In this document: piece by piece, positions 1-10,713 of the stretch | Layout of the letters: each line of letters begins with the position of its first letter | Position numbering within the stretch: position 1 is the first letter of the stretch | NCBI GenBank assembly: GCA_024509875.1 | Contig: JAMPIV010009927.1 | Location: forward strand, 46,001-110,000 | Source of the DNA: Oreohelix idahoensis | Lineage: Eukaryota; Mollusca; Gastropoda; Stylommatophora; Oreohelicidae | DNA: 64,000 nucleotides | Reading direction: 5' to 3' | The notes under the pieces: generated by a model | Seen by the model: only the letters and a program-made list of their open reading frames with translations | Told to the model about the DNA's origin: nothing | The model's database searches: none | Translations under genes and position numbers: made by a program

Positions 1-1149
1 GAGTCTGGGATTAGCTTTGTTTTTCGTTGTTCCCTGAGAGCTAGCATGAAGCAATAACTAGCGCTTACCGTGGTGGTTCTTGAATGCATCGTTTTTACAT
101 GCTGAGGTTGCCAGCCTCGTTGGAATCTTTAACACTACAAGCTAGTATAAACCAGTAAAATTCAGAAGAATAAAAATGTGTACAACTCACCCTAGTAACT
201 AAGCAAATATTAGACGTCTTGCTCAGGTAATTAGTCTTGGCTACTTAACACAGATGCCTCTAGCACACGTGTGGGATATTATTTCTTATTCTAGAATACC
301 TCTATGACTTGTGAGTAGTTTCTGTAGCAGTCCGGTTCCGTATTAATATTGGCGAGTTTTCTTTTCCAGTAGATGCTCTAATACGTTTTTCTGTTCCTAA
401 AAATTCAGAATCATATTCTTTCCTGTGGCAAAGTCCTAGATGTCTACCTGTGACGATTTCTGGAATGCAGTGTCGTATCTAGATCTTCTACGTTATATTG
501 TAGCTCTCGGTCCAAGCTTCCTGACAAATCTTCAAATCGCGTAGTTTTTTATTGGCGCCTCAGGAGCCAGCCAATAAATTCAAAGTTCATATTATGAAAA
601 CTTTTCCTCGTGCAGTATTCTGTATGACTCATGCATTTGAAAATTTCAAACAGTCATCCTCCGTATATGGAGTTGCTACATCTGACAATTCTTGGTAATG
701 TTTACGTTACAACTTGTCACATTTTTCCTGTCGAGTCGGAAGTAATTATGCAATCTTTAGCAAACACTTCACGCTCGCATTTACCTGGAGTCAATGTGGT
801 ATTATCACGTTTTAGGGACTCAATCAATCTCTCAGTGATGGGCAATACGCTTGTCTGGCCCTGTCACGCATCGAAGAGTGAAACGTGAACAATGACAGTA
901 GGGAAAAGAAGGTGCTAACAAAAGATTAAAGCACCCAATTCAGTACGCACAACAAATGTAGTTCAATTCTCCTGCCGGAGAGGAGAAAAGAGCGCACACA
1001 TTATGTCACAAACAGAAGAGCCAAATCATCGGCACAAAAAATAGAGATAAGAAGCATCCTTGTCGCACTACATTTCTAATCCCAAACGGTTCTATAAGTT
1101 TTTCATTGTGAAGAACTCAGAATGACATGTTTTCATACCGTTTCTTTAT
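1..1149. other. no recognisable gene
   Basis: I see no repeat boundary, exon or conserved domain here. An 85-codon open frame at 631-888 (+) has no recognisable motif and looks like chance. Confidence 0.4.
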
Positions 1150-1907
1150 TAAGGTAATGATCTCCAGAGGATCTCTATAATGCCTCATCAGCTTCTCTGT
1201 CTACACTGCCAAAGGTCTTTTTATAGTCGACAAATGAAATGTAAAGAGGTTAATTAAGTTATAAACTTGTTCCACTATTATTCTTAATGTGGTTATTTGG
1301 TCTGTACAGGAAATGTTTTGCCTAAAACCTGCTTGATCACCTTTCAGTTCTCTGTCTATGAACTCTCTTAATCTTTCAATGATGATGCAGTTTAATATTT
1401 TTTTTCTGGCACTGATTGTAACATTATTCCTCTACAATTAGTGCACTCTTGTAAATCTCCCTTCTTAGGCAGCTTAACCAGATATCCTTCCTTCCATTCT
1501 GTTGGTATTTTCTCTCTCTACCAGACTTAACCAAGTAATTTGTATAATATCTCTGAAGCAGTATCAATATCTGCTTTGATGGCCTTTAATGGAATGTCAT
1601 CTGGACCAACTGCTTTTCCATCTCTTAGAAGCTTTATGGCTTTCTTTATTTCTTTCTTTCGTGTTTCACATTTGATTTGTAGCTCTTCTTGTGCTGGCTG
1701 AATGCCTGGAGGAGTTTGTGGAGCTGGTATACTGAGAAGGTCCTCAAAATGTTCCATCCACCTATTATTTCTGATGAGACCATTTGCTTGATTGTATTGC
1801 CCTGTTAGCTTCTTTGTGCTGTTATTAAGGTCTCTATTTTTTTTAAACGGGCAAGTGTTTGTTTGTTTTTTGTTTTTTTTTTCGCAGCTACAACTTTTTA
1901 ATGACAT
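1150..1907 (-). pseudogene. decayed LINE reverse transcriptase (RTE-like)
   Basis: The minus strand reads the linker and N-terminal RT region of a non-LTR retrotransposon. The 126-codon frame at 1907-1527 has RWMEHFEDLLSIPAP and then a GKAVGPDDIPLKAI block (RT motif 1 region). Downstream, in broken frames, KLPKKGDLQEC, a SVPEK block and an AGF-like block can be followed to about 1150, with stops and frameshifts. Family knowledge: EHF-x-LLN and GPDDIP-type motifs precede the RT palm in RTE/CR1-type LINEs. The catalytic YADD region and 3' end are not present, so this is an internal, inactive fragment. Confidence 0.75.
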
Positions 1908-2466
1908 ACCAGGACCGGCTCTTGGGTGATGATGATTGGGACGAATGAGAGAGCACTTGGAATTTTTTTTTTAAATGTTAAATAAAAATATATTTTAATT
2001 TTATTAGAACAAGAAAAACGAAACGGAAAATTCGAAAGTAACAATTTATTTATTTATTCATATGAAACTGATCGATTGATTCGTTGATGTCAGATGAATT
2101 AATTTTCATTTGCCATGCACTTTTTCAAAGAGATTTCATAATTTTATTTTATTTTATGTTACGCAAAAGACCAGTGACTTGTATACAAAAATATACAGTG
2201 CATTTTGAATCAGGTCTGGGAAACCTGAAAAGAAACACTAAAGAAACAAAGAAAACATGAATACTAAACAACCTGGTGTATTTGTTATTGATTTGGCAAG
2301 CATTCTGCAGAGGAGTGCCATAGGGGGAATAGAGAACCAAAAAGCACAAAGAACTCCCAGCAATTTCTGGTCCATCAACTGAGAAAGTTAATCATGCAAC
2401 AAGAGAGCAAAACAAGCACAACAAGAAACTATTATAAACTCCTGACACACCGATGTCATTATCTTT
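1908..2466. other. AT-rich intergenic flank
   Basis: AT-rich sequence up to the target-site duplication of the large LTR element. I see no gene in it. Confidence 0.4.
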
Positions 2467-2471
2467 GTTAC
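2467..2471. repeat. target-site duplication GTTAC (left)
   Basis: GTTAC directly precedes the TGTCG terminus of the left LTR. The same five bases follow the CGTCACA terminus of the right LTR at 19128-19132. A 5-bp direct repeat is the usual footprint of Ty3/gypsy-type integrase. Confidence 0.9.
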
Positions 2472-4848
2472 TGTCGTAAATTTATTTTGAGAGAAATGAG
2501 TCTTAGAAATAGTGGTCCGGTTTAGAGTGGAAAATGATGATGGAAAGCTCAGTGATAGAAAATGTAGAGATTAAATAGTTGCTTCACAGCGTGCTGGAGG
2601 AGAGTAAAGACAGACTTATTTACGACAATTCGTCTCTCTCAATCTTCTCTTCCACTCTCCTGGTCAAACAATTATTTGCCAGTTTTCCAGACACGCATCT
2701 GCGCGCACACCGATTTGGTGTTTTCAAACACACAGACGACGTAGATACAAACTATATTAAACGAATAGGGGAAAAGTTGGGCTTTGGGTACATCCAACAC
2801 AGAACTAAATGAGTTTATGTGATTTTATTCACTTTAAACATCAATCACTAACAAATATCAGGTATTACATAAATTATCATAAGTACACAATTGCAAATAA
2901 CAAGTTTGGGAGGGGTGAAGAAGATTGGTATCGACTAAGCCCTTCCCGCTTATTAGACAAAGATAAACCCAGTCCAAAGATAGATAATATCAGGAACATA
3001 GGTACGTTAACCTAACAGTAAAGTTAATTACTCTGAAAAGAGGTGTTACCAAATTAGGTATAGGTAGTAGAAAGAAATCCTGTTTTTCCCAATTGTTCTT
3101 CCCTTTACTAAGCAAATGAAAAAAAAAAAGGGGGGGGGGTGAAACAGAGTTAGCAAATTATCCCACTAAAGGAACAATGCCGGGTATACAGAAAAACGTA
3201 TTACCCGGTAGGCAAGTTAACAAATGGTTTGTTGAAAAAAAATTAAATCTCCTGTCATTCATTCACTCTGTGCGGATCCACACTCATATACACCACACAC
3301 TTACCGAGTTGCAGCATCAGACAATCCCTTAGAATGATAAACGCAATAATTAACTCTTGACGTATGACAACTGTCTAGTCCTTCTATGTCCCGCCCCAGA
3401 TAATGCGAGGATTCACTGACAGCAAATATTCCCGCTTATCGCCGGACTTGAAGTTCTAAGAGTTCTTGTGTTTTATTATAAAGAAACGAGTCTATGGGAT
3501 GGCACTGACGCAGTTCGACATAGGGGTGAAAAATGAGGTGATGGTATAATCCTTCACTGCGTGATGATAGCCACTGACCGGGAAAGTTTTTAATCCAGTG
3601 AGGAAAAACTAGGCTCGGTCACATTCAGGTAAATCGGTAATCTCTCACAATAGAGCAGTATATAAACTATCGCTACTGGCACTGTTCATCTTTCAGTTTA
3701 TCTTACATATTTAATTTGATGATAATAATCAAATGATCTTGGGTAGGCTTTCTTTCATGTAATTATGTTAGCTTGGCCGTACCGGACCACCACAAGATTT
3801 ACTTTAAAAAAATGTCTCATCAAACTGTCTGGAAGTTTAAGAACCGAGTATGGAAACTCTGAAAGATTTCGTTATTGCTGGGATTGCAAAAGGTGATCAA
3901 TCTAGAGAAAAAGATAGAAAACCCATAACAACATAATCATACTTTCAAACAAATAATCTTCTAAGCGCGCGATAAATTTCCCGTTAAGCCTATAATACAC
4001 TCGAGTATTTAATAAACACTGCGCGAATTCTAGTGGTTAAAAACACACATCTATAAAACTAGGACTTAACTGAATTTATTAATTATAAATTCCTTCGCGA
4101 CTTTAAAAGTTAATTTAAGCATCTATTATCTTTTGAAATAATATAATAGATAGATCATTATATTTACAACTGGAACTATTGAGACGGTTTAATTTAATAA
4201 ATTTAAATTAACACAAAATCCAATGAAATATAATGAATGAACTCGACCACTGATCACTTTACACAATATATATATATTACCGCTTTGCACAGAATAGAAT
4301 TCACTGCAAATATGTATAAAATCCATGGGATGATCTAGCAAGATTTCCAATATCGCTAGTGCTTCTATCAAGTTCTGGCCAGCGAATGATGAAGTGTATT
4401 TCTAAGTGATCTGTATATCTACAACTGGAATGCAAGATGAGTGGGACATGAGAACTTTGACAGCTTTTTTGATCTCATGACTTTGGGGGATCTGACCGCC
4501 AAATCCAAAGAGAGAAGCCGCCCCTGGCCTCTCGTATCTTCGTTCGCTGCTTGCGTCAGCTTTCCCCGTTCGCTCTGGCTGCGATCGGTTCCGTGCTTAA
4601 CACCGAGATGCGAAATCGTTTCAGGGACCACTACTGTCTTTGATAGCGCCGATAGTCTCCCCTGAAATCCCTCAGTCTGTCTCTTTGATCTCGTGCCGCA
4701 TACTAAATGAGTCCCGGTCGGTTCGCTCTGGCGAAACGAAAAGTTACAACAAATGTTCAGGGGTTCTAATGTTATGAAAAGCTAAAAGTCCCTTTAATCA
4801 TCCATCATATCAGGGAAAATTCACTTGTCAAACTAGACGTACGTCACA
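2472..4848 (-). repeat. 3' LTR of the outer element (2377 bp)
   Basis: Starts TGTCGTAAAT and ends ACGTACGTCACA on the plus strand, and aligns throughout with 16759-19127. In element orientation it begins TGTGACGTACG and ends with an AATAAA ten bases before the ACGACA terminus. Open frames inside (for example 2579-2812, 4441-4665) appear in both LTR copies without recognisable motifs and are probably not genes. The LTR is long for the family. Confidence 0.92.
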
Positions 4849-4864
4849 ATCGTCCCCACTTTTA
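4849..4864 (-). promoter_or_regulatory. polypurine tract of the outer element
   Basis: Minus strand TAAAAGTGGGGACGAT lies directly against the 3' LTR, the usual position of the plus-strand primer in LTR elements. Confidence 0.75.
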
Positions 4865-4887
4865 GACATGAAACTATTTTTCATGTT

Positions 4888-7800
4888 TCAGTTTTTGACC
4901 ATGGAGGTGACCTGATTGGTGATTTTAGGATGAGTGGTATCTTCAGTTTGCTCTTCTTCCTCTGTAGACCAGTTTCTACTCAGGAAATCAGCCCCGACAT
5001 TCTGTCTACCCGGAATATATTCCACTTTGAAAGAATAAACGCTTAAAAGAAGCGCCCAACGCATGATCCTTGCGTTAAATTCTTTATTGGCACCCAGAAA
5101 TGCTAACGGAGCGTGGTCTGTTTGCACCGTGAAAGATGTACCATAGAGAAACTCATGATGGCGTCTGATACCGTCAATCAGAGCAAGACATTCCCTTTCA
5201 ACTACGCTGTAGTTCCGTTCCGCTTTATTTAATTTCCGACTGCCATAGGCAACTGGAAATAGCATGTTCAGGTCACTGTCATCGGCTTGAAGCAGTGTTG
5301 ACCCGATGCCCTGACCTGACGCGTCGACTCTCAGTACAAAAGGTTTCTTGAGGTCAGGCAACCTCAAAATGGGGTATGCAGACAACTGTCCTTTCAAAGT
5401 GCTATACGCGTGTTCGCACTTTTGATCCCATATGACCTTATCAGGACAACCTTTCTTTGTGAGGTCAGTCAGAGGTGCCGTCAGTCCGTTGAAGTTCTGG
5501 ATGTACTTCTGATAGTATGCACATAGCGATATGAAGGAACGTACGTCTTTCTTCGTTCGGGGTCTTTTTGCTGCCACTATTTTCTCCACGTTCTTCTTAA
5601 TAGGCAAACTGCATCCGTGAGAAATAGTGTGCCCCAGGAAGTCTAACTGTTCAAACCCGATGAGACATTTGCTAGGTCTGGCTGTGAGACCCGTTTCCTG
5701 TAGTCTCCTGAGGAGCATAGCAACCGTAGCAATATGTTCTTCATAGGTTTCCGATGCAATTAATATGTCATCCATGAAATTATGGATATGGGGACTTTGC
5801 AAAGGTTCTAACAGCTTCCTCATCATCCTGGTGAACACTCCTGGTGCGTTATGCAAACCGAACGGCATCACATTAAATGTGTAATGTCCTTCGCTAGTGC
5901 TGAAAGCTAACAAAGGTTTCATTTCCTCCTTGACTGGTATTTGATAATAACCTTTACTGAGGTCTATCTTGGAGAAGATCTTTGCTTTGCTGAGCTTGGT
6001 GAACAACTCAGAAACAGTTTGGAGAGGTTCGGGCTGGAATTCCGTGACAGCGTTTAGCAACCTGTAATCAATGCACAGCCGAACTTCCTTATTGGGCTTC
6101 TGCAACAGCACTACACTCGAGCTGTAAGGAGATGTAGACTCACTGATAATTCCTGCCTGACGCAGCTTGTCTATTTCTCCGCAAAGTGCGTCCGCTTTAG
6201 CGTACGGGATGGGGTAAACTCTGGTTCGAACAGGGGTCTCATTTGTTAATTTCATATCAAATTCAATGAGATTTGTTCGACCAGGTACATCCGTTAAGAC
6301 TGCACTGTACTGTTTTAGTAGAGCCCTGGTTTCTGTTTGTTGTTCTGGTGAGAGATTGTCGCCGAACTTGACATCTTTAAAGGATTCTGTGGGTTGCAGT
6401 GGATACTCCCTGCAACCATCATCATCTTCCTCGTCTTCCGTTGCTATGGCGACAGCCAGGAGATGCTCGGAGGATGGCACCGGTCTTTCCAAATATTTCT
6501 TTAGCAGATTTATGTGGAAGACTTTCTCCTTTCCTTTGATGGAGATCTTGTAATTGGTACGTGAGATCTTTTTAAGGACGGTAAACGGTCCTTGCCATCC
6601 GATGCGAAGTTTATTGCTTCCGGTTGGAAGTAGCAATAGGACTTTCTCCCCTGGTTGTAGTTCTCTCTCTTTTGCAGCTTTGTTGTATCTTTTAGTAATT
6701 TTAGCGCGGGCTTTCTTAAGGTTGGTAGTAGCTAGATCCCATCCTAGCTTTAGCCTTTCCTTAAGCTCAGAAACATACTTGCTTGCAGAGACGACTGTCT
6801 CGTCAGCCTTCTGGTCTGTCAGGGACCAAAGTAAGGCTTCTAGTGGCCCCTTAATAGGTCTGCCAAATAAAAGTGTAGCTGGCGCGAATCCCGTAGACGC
6901 TTGGGGTTCCTCTCGGTAGGCGAATAAGGCAGCCGATATATATAGGTCCCAGTCTTCCGGTTTCTCCTGACCCAGCTTACGTAACATCATGGTGAGGGTA
7001 CCGTTAAAACGTTCTACGAGCCCATTTCCGGCCGGATGGTAGAGACTTGTGTGGATATGTTTGGCCCTCAAGATCTTAAAGATCTCCTCCATTAACAGGC
7101 TACGGAATTGGGATCCATTGTCCGTCAAAACTTGTTGAGGGAATCCCAACCGTGTAAAAATTTGCACAAGGGCTTCTGCGACATGCTTGGAATTAGTGCA
7201 TGGTAACGGTACGGCTTCGGCCCACATAGTGCAAGTGTCAACTAAGGTCAGGATGAACCTGTTCCTTCTTTTGGTCTTTTCCAGGGGACCAATAATGTCG
7301 ACAGCAACCCGTTCAAATGGAGTCCCTACTATTGGCATTTGCCCCATAGGTACTGGGGGTGTAAAGTGCTTGGGTGCTATCCGTTGGCACTGGGCGCAGG
7401 ATTTCACGTACCTGATAATCTCAGAGTTCATTCCTGGCCACCAATAGTGGTTTTTTATTCGCTGAATAGTGGCGTTTTGTCCCATATGTCCGCTAAAGGG
7501 AAGAGAGTGTCCCATTTCTAAGATCTGGTTTCTGTACTGCGTCGGTACTAGGAGCTGGTTATTCCCCGTGTCCGGGTTGCCCGTTCTACGATACAATACA
7601 CCATCCTTAGAAAAGATGTCTCCGTTGTGTCTGGGGTCCTTAGCCATGGGCAGTTTTTTAAAGCAGGGCGCCAGAGTAGGGTCCTTTTGTTGCGCCTCCT
7701 TCAGTTCGTTCGGCAACAAATTTGGCGCAGGCTCCCTCTCCTTCTTGGCTTGCCCTCTTGTGGTTACCGCCGCCACAATCGGCTCCTTTGGTCTCCCAAT

Positions 7801-8772
7801 AAACACATATCTACATCCCAGGATAACTGGGTAGATCGGATCATCCATTACGGCCGCTTTAATAACTCCTCTGACAAAGTCAGAGTGTATTTCTACCAGT
7901 GCGATAGGAAGCGTCCTGGGTTCATCACTCGTGAAAACTCCACTAAGTTTGACGGTTTCCTCTGTCTCCTGACCGGGTTTGACTAGGTGCCTAGCGACAA
8001 TACAATCAAAACTTAATCCAGTGTCAAAAAGACAAGTAGTAGAGGTACCATTCAAAATTACAGTTCCTCGAGTTGAGGGTCGGTCCCCCTCAGGTTGAGA
8101 ATCACTGACATTGACTCTACCTTTCGAGGCTGTATGCAAACATCCAATGCGGTTTGCACCGGTTTGTTTGCCCTGATCAGACGTTCCTGGTGTAGGGGTC
8201 TTCCCTTTTCCTTGACCTTGGTGGCCGCGCTGCCACGTAGGCTTGTTGGATTGATCAGAATTGTTGTTGGGGGGGTATCGGGTTTTGTAGAATTTCGATT
8301 TTTCCTGGGGAGGTTTCTGGGTATTGTTATCTCGTTGGTTATAATGTTGAGAGGAATTGGAAGAATAGGATGACTGCTCTAGATTCTGTTTTCGAGATGG
8401 CTCATCTGTGGGTTTACGTTTAGTGCTGGGAAGTTCGGCCATTGCATTGCTATAGCGTTCGGCTTTATTGAGTATGTCTTCAAGCCTGACTGCCCCCTGT
8501 TCCGCCAAAAATCTACGAGTTTCATTCGACAAAATGGATTTTATCTGCTCCACAAGAACAAGTTCGAGGAGTCCCTCATATGAAAGAGGTAGGTCAGATA
8601 ATTCAATGCACTTTGTCAGATAACCCGTGAGACGTGAAGAGAACTGGGGAAATGTTTCCGTGCTCTCTTTTCGGCTGTTTCTGAACAACTGCAGAAACTT
8701 TCGGGCAGTCATCTCAAACTGCTGTAGTAAGGCCTTCTTCAACATGTCGTAATCATGTTGATTCGGTCCCAG
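4888..8772 (-). CDS. Gag (C-terminal part)-protease-integrase-RT-RNase H polyprotein
   Basis: The open frame starts at 8835, but its first 21 codons come from the inserted LTR of the inner element; element coding begins at L22 (8772). Using 8835 as residue 1: SCAN-like gag/capsid region about 22-135; a Q/N-rich basic linker without a CCHC knuckle; protease with LFDTG at 269-273; integrase HHCC zinc finger (H443, H450, C480, C483); integrase core D513, D572, E608 (35 residues between the last two); a GPF motif near 749-751; RT with KIDLSKGYYQ near 956 and FMDD at 1020-1023; RNase H with D1171, E1213/E1215 and D1240. There is no internal stop. The order integrase then RT is that of the Gmr1 group. 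The SCAN-like gag stretch fits the known link between vertebrate SCAN domains and Gmr1-like capsids. Cut off from its N-terminal gag, this copy probably cannot make normal particles. Confidence 0.93.
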   Translation of the reverse strand: MGPNQHDYDMLKKALLQQFEMTARKFLQLFRNSRKESTETFPQFSSRLTGYLTKCIELSDLPLSYEGLLELVLVEQIKSILSNETRRFLAEQGAVRLEDILNKAERYSNAMAELPSTKRKPTDEPSRKQNLEQSSYSSNSSQHYNQRDNNTQKPPQEKSKFYKTRYPPNNNSDQSNKPTWQRGHQGQGKGKTPTPGTSDQGKQTGANRIGCLHTASKGRVNVSDSQPEGDRPSTRGTVILNGTSTTCLFDTGLSFDCIVARHLVKPGQETEETVKLSGVFTSDEPRTLPIALVEIHSDFVRGVIKAAVMDDPIYPVILGCRYVFIGRPKEPIVAAVTTRGQAKKEREPAPNLLPNELKEAQQKDPTLAPCFKKLPMAKDPRHNGDIFSKDGVLYRRTGNPDTGNNQLLVPTQYRNQILEMGHSLPFSGHMGQNATIQRIKNHYWWPGMNSEIIRYVKSCAQCQRIAPKHFTPPVPMGQMPIVGTPFERVAVDIIGPLEKTKRRNRFILTLVDTCTMWAEAVPLPCTNSKHVAEALVQIFTRLGFPQQVLTDNGSQFRSLLMEEIFKILRAKHIHTSLYHPAGNGLVERFNGTLTMMLRKLGQEKPEDWDLYISAALFAYREEPQASTGFAPATLLFGRPIKGPLEALLWSLTDQKADETVVSASKYVSELKERLKLGWDLATTNLKKARAKITKRYNKAAKERELQPGEKVLLLLPTGSNKLRIGWQGPFTVLKKISRTNYKISIKGKEKVFHINLLKKYLERPVPSSEHLLAVAIATEDEEDDDGCREYPLQPTESFKDVKFGDNLSPEQQTETRALLKQYSAVLTDVPGRTNLIEFDMKLTNETPVRTRVYPIPYAKADALCGEIDKLRQAGIISESTSPYSSSVVLLQKPNKEVRLCIDYRLLNAVTEFQPEPLQTVSELFTKLSKAKIFSKIDLSKGYYQIPVKEEMKPLLAFSTSEGHYTFNVMPFGLHNAPGVFTRMMRKLLEPLQSPHIHNFMDDILIASETYEEHIATVAMLLRRLQETGLTARPSKCLIGFEQLDFLGHTISHGCSLPIKKNVEKIVAAKRPRTKKDVRSFISLCAYYQKYIQNFNGLTAPLTDLTKKGCPDKVIWDQKCEHAYSTLKGQLSAYPILRLPDLKKPFVLRVDASGQGIGSTLLQADDSDLNMLFPVAYGSRKLNKAERNYSVVERECLALIDGIRRHHEFLYGTSFTVQTDHAPLAFLGANKEFNARIMRWALLLSVYSFKVEYIPGRQNVGADFLSRNWSTEEEEQTEDTTHPKITNQVTSMVKN
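8768..8772. repeat. target-site duplication CCCAG (left, inner element)
   Basis: CCCAG precedes the inner left LTR and recurs at 15307-15311 directly after the inner right LTR. It is part of the outer gag codons (CTG GGA on the minus strand). Confidence 0.92.
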
Positions 8773-10609
8773 TGTCGTGGTTGAGTTAGAGTGTAGAGTA
8801 TTTGTCGAGTTGGACAACTGTAGTGAAATCGACAAGGGATAGTGGACTGACAGAGTTATAGATTACACTTTAGATAAGGTGTAAATAGGAGATGGACTTG
8901 AGACAACCTGGAAGAAGATTTATTCAAATGATCTCTCTCTCCAAGCCTCAACTCACTTATGTCTGTCTAAGCATCTCCTGCTCTCTCTCTTTTCTCCCAT
9001 CATACATAGAGATTATAGTAAAGAGCTAAAATTACAAATATGGATGGAAAGGTCGTGAACAGCGCACCAATAAATGTGTAAAATTTATTAAAGAAGAAAA
9101 GCATGAAAATAATGCATATCATCACAACAACATAAAATTACATCAATAATCAAATATTCATCAAAAAATCATATACACCAACAACCACACACACAGATCA
9201 CCATTCATAAAACCTGTAGAACACAAAGAGATAAATAATCGAGTGACAGTCCTTCGGTTTTCGGGGACCAGCTGAAGTAACTCCAGTAAGTGGTGTTTTC
9301 GTATATATCCTCCATCGGTGATGGAATTAACCTGAATAACATCACTGTATAGGCGCTATCGTTGGTGACCCCCCCCCTTACTGGCGCGAGTTGGGCTGGG
9401 GGACGCTGTTTATCTCCTGCTGACGTGCGAGGTTTTAAGTATCCAGGAAATGCACCAGAAGAAGTCACTTGAGGACAAAGAGACCCAGGCGCGCTTATCC
9501 GGCGCAAGGCTCCGCTTGGCTGTAAATCCTGTTTAAACTGGTTTGGCTGTGGTTTGCTGAGTGCCCCGTTTAGGCACGAAAAAGGCGGGTGAGATGGAAT
9601 TCTGCTATAGGCATGCTGGGCGGTTTTGATATTCTGGAAGCCGCAATGCTCTGGCTGGTAATCCAAGAGGCGAGTAGAGAACTACTACTGCATTTGGTGA
9701 TTCCAGATTTAGCGTTGGCTCCGTTGCACTGCGTGAGCTTAACTTGGCGTTGACAAAAAGGGGTTTTGATTCAGGAACGGGGTTGACGATTCGTTGCTAG
9801 ATGTATACAGAAACCCTCTAGATCGAAGAGTATATGACTTTCTTCGTCTGACTGAAGTCTGCTCTAGCGATTCGGTCTTCCTGAAACCCGAAAATGACTA
9901 GAACATAGGCAAACACATTCTAGTATTGTGTTAAAGTTTGCCTTATCTCATGATGGTCATCTACGGGCCAGGAAAATTTACGAATGTCTTTGTCTATTAA
10001 AACCAGTCTACTCTTATAGATCACAAGGGACGCTCCCTCCGGACACCTGGCGTGCGTATTTCTACAGAAGTTCGGCGAAAGACGTAATCTAGAGTAAGAC
10101 AAAAGAAATCGTGCGAAAGTTCCCCAGGTAGAGAAATGCATAACATTATGCTCTATCTTGTCTAAGGGGCGAAAACCCAAAGACTGACCGCGGGTTGTTA
10201 TCTTCCCCTGAAACAGATCACACTCGTTACCCAGGTCTCAAAGGGTACCAGCCGCTCGTCATCAAACGTTTTAAAGCGACCAGAGAAATTCCCCTGTTGG
10301 GACCACAGAGGGTACCCGCCGCTAACGAACCGTTTCTTTCACAGAAACCGTCTTTGGCTCGTTCTAACACTTAAAGCGGACCCGAGAAATGTTTCTCTGG
10401 TCGAACAGGTGCGTTTAGATAACATTACGTCTAGCGTTAGCTGACCGCAGCTGGCCAGCGTAAACAACCTCGGGTAGGGTTGAGAAGGTGAAAAAATGTA
10501 GGTAGAATATGAAAGAAACGAAAATACAAAATGTCTCGGAAAACAGAACATTTAAAGGAGTAATCAAATTATGGACAAGATGGTAAAATAAATTATCTTT
10601 CACGTGACA
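8773..10609 (-). repeat. 3' LTR of the inner element (1837 bp)
   Basis: Aligns with 13227-15306 except for the LINE-derived insert there. TG...CA ends. A stretch near 9360 has a run of C that differs in length between the two copies. Confidence 0.9.
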
Positions 10610-10630
10610 AGTCCCCCCCCCCCCTTTTTT
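10610..10630 (-). promoter_or_regulatory. polypurine tract of the inner element
   Basis: On the minus strand six A, twelve G, then ACT abut the 3' LTR. The long purine run is a textbook plus-strand primer, and it fixes the orientation of the element as minus. Confidence 0.85.
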
Positions 10631-10713
10631 AAAGTTCGAGGAATACGGAAAAAAATGACAGTAATTTATCTTTTCCATCGTCTTTAGTTACCTGTCATTG
10701 GAACATCCTATAC

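Noticed and set aside
4441..4665. Conserved ORFs on both strands of the LTRs (also at 18720-18944, 2579-3015, 16866-17302)
   Set aside because: Conservation only reflects the recent LTR duplication; no motif, and they oppose element orientation or overlap each other.
6266..8373. Plus-strand frames of 60-121 codons over the pol gene
   Set aside because: Antisense shadows of the 1315-codon minus frame.
10339..10678. Small minus ORFs in the inner LTR (70 and 87 codons, repeated at 15036-15300)
   Set aside because: No domain; present in both LTRs only because the LTRs are duplicates.
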